Of a DNA stretch of 64,000 nucleotides, positions 14,001 to 23,000 are shown piece by piece. This DNA comes from Siderastrea siderea. Taxonomy: Eukaryota; Cnidaria; Anthozoa; Scleractinia; Rhizangiidae. The stretch lies in NCBI GenBank assembly GCA_964030785.1, contig OZ034967.1, forward strand, positions 68,191,913 to 68,255,912, read 5' to 3'. The notes beneath the pieces were generated by a model. The model was not told the origin of the DNA. It saw only the letters and a program-made list of their open reading frames with translations, and made no database searches. Every line of letters begins with the position of its first letter. Position 1 is the stretch's first letter. Position numbers and translations under genes: made by a program.

Positions 14001-17000
14001 GTATTATTTGGCCTTTAGGCAAAATTTTACAACTCCTGGTGGCGGCATGTACAGTTGTATCCAAGCTAAAGACCGAGCGCAAAACATTACATATTTCTTG
14101 ATGCATCATACGAACGCGCGGGACGTGTTTAGCTCGCGCCAGAAAATCCTCGCTTTCGGCACTTTGCGCCAAGCGAGCTAACCTTTTACGGAAGATTCGT
14201 GCCTCCGGGGGTTTTCTTTTTCTTGTTCTTTCTTTTCTTATTTTGAGGCAGAGAAAGAGAGCGAACAGCAAAAAGTATTTTGCGCAAACAGTTGAGAAGG
14301 GCTTCAAATTCCCAACGTTAATCAAACTTCAGTTCTTTGGAGAAGAAAATTAATAAAAAGATAGCTTCTTCTAAGAACCTTACCAGATCCCATATCAGAG
14401 TGCACAAACCTTACGCTATTTCAAACCAAAATGGTTAAAATCTATACCCTATTTCAGATCAAAAAGGCTCAAAAACCATACCCTTTGGCGCCACACATAC
14501 CAACATAGCTTATATAAGGGAGTACCCCCCCCGGGGGGGGGGCACAAACCTCACCCTATTTCAGACCAAAATGGTCAAAATCTATACCCTATTTCAGACC
14601 AAAAAGGCTCAAAAACCATACCCTTTGGTGCCACTTCTTCTTATTAAACTCTCGCTAGCTCGGGACCGTACTGAGAGAATATTGCCCTCAGTCTTTGTTG
14701 TACGACCTCGGGCAATATTCTCCCAGTACAGCCCTCGCTCTCAGTTATTAAGAAGTAAGTAATACACTGGACATTCCGCTGGGTTGTCTGAACTAACCCC
14801 ACAACTTCCCCCAACTATTTCCGAATACCCACACAGAGCCATGGTAGTTTATGAGGTTTGACAGATTGGTGGGGTTCCAAACAGTTCAACCCACGTGCAA
14901 GATTTGTGTCGCGATTTTTAGACATGAGGCACGTTTGTTACATTATGATTGTGGAAGTATAATGACCGGTAACTTTATTTGGCTCTTATTTTTCTTTGGT
15001 TAACAGAGATAAGAGAGATAGTTTTACATTCTACAGTACTAATTCTATGAAGACTGGTTTGTATTTTAAAACAATTCATTGCACTAGAGGCAAAGTTTTA
15101 GACATCTCTTTTGTTTCTCGTCCATTCCTGCATATTGGAGATTCGCTGTTTACGATAACTGCTGACAGCTGTTTGCATTTTGCCTGGCCATGTGGTTTTG
15201 TAATCTAAGACCACTGTGTATTGCGTGACTGTACATCCATCATTTACCCAAAAATGTTCAACGGTTGCCATCAGTTGTTATGGGCGGCTAGTAGAAATCT
15301 CTTCATTTCTTCACAAAAAATGGTTATTAAGGTACGATTTGCTACATAGATAGTTAGGTAATGCTTTACTGTTTTTTTTGGGGGGGTATTTTTACTTTAG
15401 AAACAATGAAGGTAAAAAACGAGTTTTTTGTGAAAAACAAATGTTTCAAATTTATGCAAATTTGCCGATGTTAATCACCAACAACCAAAGTTATTTGCTA
15501 GCGAAAACGCGTCCTGTTTGCGGCTGATGACTTTATTTGAGGTTCAATTAATTAGTAAGTGCCAAAAATTGTGAAACTTTTCTCTAAAAAATGGAATTAG
15601 CGCGTGTTATTTGAAAACGCTGATCATTACTTCCGCGCCTGTCAAGCTCAAAAGGTCGTCTTCACTTGGAAAATAGGGTGTAGAAAAAGCGCTCCCAAAA
15701 TTTACCATCTCATTTACCCAAAAATTTTTTTTCATCAAATCGTAGAGGAAAGATTGCTTATTCCAACAAGTGTAGTCTCACCTGCGAAAGCCATATACCA
15801 GAGTGCTTTTTTTGGTCCTGAATTTCAACATTTTTTAGCGTGCGACTATTCCGCTCGAAACGATTAGATTTTAAGAATCTCTCAAAAATTCTGGTTTTGA
15901 TCGAATTCAAATTTGACAAAGCAAACATGACAAGGGAATATCCTCCTTATACTACATGGCTTTAATATTGATATTCCTGTCTTCACAATTCAAGACGAGC
16001 GGTTGATTTAAGTGACATTTTCAAGTCGTTTTTACTCGCTGCCGAGCCATCAGAATGATAAAGTCGTCGCAACGGTAAAATATTGACCGAAATAAACTGA
16101 AACTTATATTTTTATAAATGGTTTGGGAAGACCTTTATTGTGACAAAGTTTGGCAATTTTCGATTTTTCTATCTTGCATGGTCCTAGGTGAAAGTTACAG
16201 AAAGCCGCTCTTAAAGCCAAATAAATCGGGGGACGGCTATTTCTAGAGTTATTTTTGTAGAGTTAGGGCGTAGAGTTAGAGTTAGGGTTAGAGTATAGGG
16301 TTAGGGTTAGGGTTAGGGTTAGGGCTCGGGTTAAATCTTGAATTTAGGACTTTGGCTATCCAAACTCTTTAATTCAGGATTTTAGCTGTATAAAATCTTG
16401 AATTCAGGATTTTGGCTTAAAGCCTAACCCTAACTCTATGTCATAACTCTACCGAAATAACTCTGTTGCTTGTTTACCTCAGTAAATCGTAATTTGTGAA
16501 CCTTTCCTTACTCTTCGCCTTGACCTTGAACGTAATTATCAAGCTAAGAACAATACGCGTCTCGCACGGGTAGTTTTTTGGGGGTTACCAACACGTTTAT
16601 TTGCAACAGGGTACGAGTTAAGAATGCGAGGAGTATACGCGTATGCTGCAAATGAATCCACCCTTAATCAGGATTATGTGTTGAAACTGCATACTTGAGT
16701 TCTCTTTCTACCATTATATTTGAATTTATACACTGATATTCAAATCAAACTTCCTTTTACAAAAGCACTTCTCACTAAAACAGATAATATATAGATTTAG
16801 CCAAGCCTAAAAGCGGAGCTCCACATCTCTCTTTCATGCTTGTTGGCCCTTAAAATACATTAAATTTTAGTTGTACAGTTTTTCGCCAAGAGGTGAAAAA
16901 CAGCAAGGGAAAACATGCAGACTACTGAGGAAACTGTGACTTGGCTTATTTTTCTTCAAAGAGAAGATTTCAGCACGACTTTCACCGACAACTCTTTTTG

Positions 17001-20000
17001 TAGCATTCTTTCGAAAGCTAGCTAATTAAGTAAAAAAAAAACTACAGTTGCTTAAAAAAACCATTTAAGTTGCTCCCGGTAGCGACTCGACAGACTTTTC
17101 CCTGCAAATCACATTTCTCACTGATTCCAATGCATCCCCCTGGCTGTTTAATTCTGTTAACCATGAAACATTTCTCGAAATCTATTTTGCTAAAATAAAT
17201 AATATTTTCCCGGCATACCCAAAAAATGTTTTCCGAAACTTTCAAGCACACGTATAAATATATAGATTTAGCCAAGCCTAAAAGCGGAGCCCTACCTTTT
17301 TGTTTTTGTTTTTTGTTTTGTTTTTTTTTCCCATCTGGAACTCAGAATTTTTTCAGAGTTTCCTCTCTCTCCACACATCATTCTATTTTCATTTTTTTTC
17401 TTTTTTTTTTTTGCTGGCAGTTATAAATTTGTGAAAATACTCTCATTCGAGTCGTTTTGAAAGTTAATTTTAATACTTATTTCTTTCTTCGTGACAAGCT
17501 GCCTATCAGCATGAAAATGCTGGTGTTTTTCCTGGCAAAATGTGTTCGGAACGCCGTAAAAACCATGGCTGTGGACAGAAAAAACCAAAAAGCACTAGCT
17601 CTGCTATATTTGGCGTCGAAACCACTGCGAAAAGCTGCGAACTCAAGCGGTGTGCCGACCGAGTTCGAACAGAACCGACGAGGCAAATTTGAACTTTTCG
17701 GCTGAACTTTATCGCCTAATTTTTTTCGCCTAAATTGAACTTTTCCCCTTCCATCAAAAAGACAACTGAGTATTCTTTTGAACTTTTTTTAACCATTAAC
17801 AAATTTGTTTTTGACTTTTGTTGTCTTTGCTTGTTTTGCTACCATGCGGGTCAACATGTGATTTCGCGCCAAAAACACACAGGATTCAGCACAGGGTTAT
17901 ATCCAGTGTATGAAGTATTGGTAACCCTATGTTGCGGACGGACGGACGTACGGACGTACGGATGTACGGACGTGCGGACGGACGGTCATGTGACCATTAC
18001 GTCACTACCAAAATTTCTTGGCTTGCTAGGTTAGATAGGTTACCAAATTTCCTTAGCAATGGAGCTCCACTGACGCGCTAGCGCGCTGGCTCCGCTATTA
18101 TCAAGAGAAAATAATAATGACACAAGTTTTCACCCGCGAAGTATTAATCGGGCGCTTTCAAGAACACACCCTGAACTAATTTTAGGAAGCTTTTAGAGTC
18201 TCATTTAAGACAAAATAGACTTAAACCGAGAAATGCTGTGGTCAGATTTGTGGTAAAGATTTCATGTCGATGTGTAACTAAAGACACACTGAAATGGCTT
18301 ACCGGTTAAAAACAAAACGAACACGAAAACATGCCAGACTGAACTCACTCACTGAAACGGCGATTCTAAGTTTAGTCGCTAAATTGGGACTGAAATGTCA
18401 TTCACTTCAAATGAAGAAACCAAAAATATATAAAAATATAAGGAAGATAGAATATTCCACAACTGAACAAAAAACACATGGAGCTTTACACTAAGACTAT
18501 AAACTTAATAAAAAAATCTTGACGACAGAGCAACTCTTCAGGTGTTGAATACTTAATTACGAATTAGTCAAAACAGCCCAATATGCGGTGCCGAAGAAAA
18601 ACAACTTAGATTGAAAAAACAACACAGATGCAATCCAGAATAGTCACGATTTCTACTTCTCGAATAAAATACACTACTGACTAGAATTGTTCAAAGAAAA
18701 ATATGGAAAATTACGCGCTAAAGTTCAAAAGAAATTGTGCATATAAGAACTTATATGAGATTGCTCACTAATGAAAATTCGTTTAATGAATAAACACAGA
18801 AAAAGGGACAAGAAACCTTCAAAAACATGAGATGTCATTCACATACGAGGCACTTGTTTGCTTAGGAAAGCAAACTGCATTCAATTTTCCCCTCGAGTGA
18901 AGTTACTCGCAAGCCGTCAAACGGGGCGAACTACAAGGCAATTGGTAAGATGAACGTTTATTAGTTTGTCTCACGATGGAATCGCTTTGAGTTGTTGACA
19001 GCGACGTTTCGACCGCAATACTGCTAGTCTTCATCAGGCGATGAGGTCAATTGTTTACGTGTCGCTATTTGTAGCATGATGGTTCGCTGCTATTGGTGCA
19101 TTTCGATCCTCATTATTATTCCGACTATTAGATTTTGTTCCCTCACAGGTCCACTTTGTGGTTGGTCGGCTGTTGTGCTTTCTGATCGTAGGTATCCAAG
19201 CTTCTGGAATTTCGATTCCACTATCTCTATTGATGTTATTAGGATGAAGTCTTATATGGATAGCCTCTTTGACCCTACGTGTGTACCAGTGAGGGTCACG
19301 ATCAATAAACTTAACTTCTTTCCAAATAGGAAAGTTCACGGATATTTTAAACAAGTTTTTAAAACATTTCAAGAAAATTTCCGTAATTTACTAAACATGT
19401 AAAGTCGCTCAATTAAACAATTTTTACAATGTAAATCCACAATCAAATCTGTAATCTACTTTACTACTGAACTGAAAGAAGGACTTTAAAATCTAAACGA
19501 AAGTCGCCGGGTTTTTTTCAGATCTCGTTAGCTTTGAAAAAAAAACAAGTATGTCCTCGAACAAGGATTTCTTGCCTTCAAGCTCTCCAATATCTTCTGT
19601 ATGCGCCATCGAGGTTGAAGCAATCCTTTTCCTTTTCAAGATGAACTGTTACAAGTCTTCATTCCAAGAATGTATTACAATTATCGTATTGAAAGTCGAG
19701 CCTACGAGGAACCAGCCGCCATGTTGTTTACTTTAGCTACAAGAAAAAAAGGCATTCCGCCTCCCCCGGTCGGGTTGTCTTGGGACTCCCCTCACCCTCC
19801 TCCAGAATCTGTACGGACGGACGGACGTACGCTGACGTCAGAACCAAAATTTTTCGGATCAACGGGTTACCAAATTTGCTTACCTATGGTGCTCCGCGAG
19901 CTCCGCTAAAACAAATGACGCCTAAGGTCTCGTGTCAATCTCTTTTAAATCATGGTAACTTTTCTGCGGGCTTGTACATCAAGCGAGGATCATCTCGAGG

Positions 20001-23000
20001 GTCTCTCCAGCGTTTTTTCAGCAGTTCCTTGAATCGTTCCATTATTTTGCCTTTCTCAGAACTGATGGAGCGGGAACCTCGCACCACCCTGTTCTAAATT
20101 GCTTGCACAGTACGTTTGCTGTCGAGCAGTTACCCATACACTTCCTCCGTGTTTCACGGAGAAACGTAACGGTTGAGAAGAGTTCGATCACTGTTCCTGT
20201 CAGTGGTGTGTGTGTGTGTATGTTTTTTGGATAAATAGCTTGCTACATTCACTCAGATGAGACAAAGTTGATGACATAGTTTCACATTTTTTTACCGTTT
20301 TTGTTAAAATTTGGTTTTTGGTTCAATAAACCTCCAGTACTGGTATTAAAAAATGGATGGCTGAAAAATACGTTTAATAAATAAACGCCGGGTTCCAATA
20401 AACGCTGGGTCTACGGGGGCCGAGTTTTAAATACCCTCCCCCCCCCCCCCCGTCGTTTAATCGAGAAAATACGGTATATTTCTTTTTCGCTTGCTGCCTT
20501 AACGTGGTATTTTAGCTTTCAATTGGTGTTCTTACATTTTCTGAACGCTCGCATGTGCGTTTATCGACTTTATTTGCTTTACAGTGTTGAGCGCTGTTGA
20601 AGCGGAATATGTATGAACAAATTGCAGCTTAATCTTTTAACCAGTTTTCAGAAAAGAAAAAATATAGAACTTTAACAACAGAAAATGCTTCTTCTTTTAA
20701 TATCGCAAGAAGTCGCCAACTTTTTTTTTGTCGATCTTGACTGATTTCAAGGACAGGTGTAATGCTGTACGTAGAATTCACTCAACCGTGAAATCTGATT
20801 ACAACGCTGGGAAAATAAAATTAAACCCAAAGTTCTCTGAATTCCTTCCTGAGAGGTGTGTTACGACGTAGAGGAGCTGGTTCTTACATGTAAGCCTTAG
20901 AGACTCTAGCTCATGTGGAGAATGGTGTTGAAAAGCCGAACCTCGTACACCTAGTCGAGTGCAAAGACTGGCATAAGTATCCATTTGTAAGTGCTCTTTC
21001 GCGGGAAAACATAGATCAATTTGAAGTAACACTGGCTAAAGTGAGTTTGTTGACGATAGAGAAGGAGTAAATTAAGAAAAGTGAACATGTTCCCTCTTTG
21101 TTTCGATACGAAAAATACACTTATCTGTACAGTACAATTTTTGTTCTAATAGATTAAGAATTTATGCACAACATTAGTAAGATACGAGCCTTTTTCTTCC
21201 GTGACCGAAATGTAAAACACACGAATTTTCAGGTACTGTAGCTGTTAAAAAAGTATGAGCGAATAGGTAGTGAGAGAGAAGATTTTATTTCTGTCGACAA
21301 GTAGTGGAAGTACAGCAAACCAAAAGTGTGAACCTACCTCAGGGTTTGTTACATTAAATAGTTCCCCTTAAAATGATGTCTGTGGTCGCGATGCTCTTTT
21401 CTGTGAGTTGCTTCTTTTAAGTTAGGTCCGTTGTAAAGAACTGGAATTTTTTTCATTTTTTCCTTGAGTATTATATTTTTCAGTTATTCGGTTTACGGAA
21501 GTTTTATTTTGATTATTCCGGGAACAGCAATGTATTCGGAAGCAGTGGGGGCTAACAGCGTTTAAAGAGGAGAACAACAGTTACTTTCCTCAGTGCAGAA
21601 TATAAAACTAAATTTCGGTGATATAACTTGTTTAAATTTTCGGGCCAACAATTCAAACCAGTTTCCAGTCAGAAGACAGCGTTTTTTTTCTCGCTTTAAA
21701 TTATGCATACACCTTGGTGGGAGAATGTTCGTAGAGGATACTTGTTTTTGGGCTGTAAGCCTCTAACCCAGACGTCCTTAGGAATCGTCTCGCATTCGAA
21801 GAAATGATTGCGTGACAATTCTTCAATCGTTTCAATGACTGCAATGAGTGGTAAATTAATTAAAAATGTGTTACCAGTTTCACTTCGAATTTCATAGTCC
21901 ATTTGACATGAAATGTCAACTTGCTAGTGACTATTACATACATTCTATAACTTTCTTAAAACTTAGTCAGGTCGATACCCAGTCTGCATCCCGAAGTCAG
22001 CGTTTTAAACCGAGCCCATGTTTTATACGTGTGATCAGTCCGTATCTATGTTATACTGACCACAGATTCAGTTGAGTAACTTAACACTCTTCTGTGTGAA
22101 CTGAAGTTTTACTTTTTTCACTTATCATATAAAAATAACTTAGTTTTGATTTAAAGAAGTGTGTTATCTTAAAGAAAACATGCTATATGCTAACAATACT
22201 TAAGAGATTCAAATGGAATTAGAACACGGAATATTAAGTGAATTTCCTGTGACATCTGAGGTGAAGCTGAAGCGGGCTTCCTTTCACTAAGTACTTTCTT
22301 CTTTGAACGACTCAGTTTTTGCATCTTGGTGTGAGGGGCATAGTTTCAGTTTCTGACATCGCCCAGTTCTTTCTTATCTCATGCCGCTATTTAGGACATA
22401 TCCACATTTCTTGAAAACAAACCGCTTTAGCTCGTATTAAAGGGGCAATATAAATAGATGCCTCCCCCCCCCAACATCTTAACCTTCTTTCTTAATTATC
22501 TCCGTGAGATTTCACTCAATCCAAAATTGCTATCATAGGAGCGTAATGCGAGCTCCAATAAATCTAGGAGACGTTTTTCGCGATTTTTGAAGTTAACGTA
22601 AAGAAAGAGAAGGGGAGGGAAATTGATGAATTTTAAGAAAATTGAAAATTGTAAAGAATTTATGGTGAGTTAAAATTAAAATTTAAAGTTAATAACTAAT
22701 AGATGGGCACCAAAACAGTCCACACACATCCCCAAGTGCTCTTGCCTGGGGCTCGTCTCTTTGGGGGTGAGTACAAAAATTTAATCCCTCTTTTATTTCT
22801 TTCTTAAATCTTATCCTATTTCCTTAAAAATTCACTTATATTTCTCCCTTAATTGAAATTCATTTATGTTTTCCCGCGAAAAGAGCGCTTGTAAATGGAT
22901 ACTAATGCCAGTCTTTCCACTCGACTACGCACATGAATTCGACTTTTCAACGCCATTCTCCACATGAACTAGAGTCTCTAAAGTTTTAATGTAGGAAGCA

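Larger units (their letters stand above)
10984..16210. mobile_element. TTAA-flanked element with ~0.8-kb terminal inverted repeats
   Basis: The left arm, 10984 to about 12200, is the reverse complement of the right arm, about 15405 to 16210, apart from substitutions and a ~390-bp LINE fragment inside the left arm. Both termini read GAGCGGCT inward and are directly flanked by TTAA (10980-10983 and 16211-16214). That suggests a TTAA-targeting superfamily such as piggyBac or Kolobok. No transposase was recognised in the 3.2-kb centre, so it is probably non-autonomous. It lies in GPCR intron 2. Confidence 0.68.

Noticed and set aside
13870..14325. 151-codon minus-strand open frame
   Set aside because: Lies inside the TTAA element, has no domain and unlikely composition, and overlaps a plus-strand frame of similar length.
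16262..16333. Interstitial telomere or chromosome-fusion scar
   Set aside because: The TTAGGG-like units are part of a short inverted-repeat element with matching inverted CCTAACCC on the other side.
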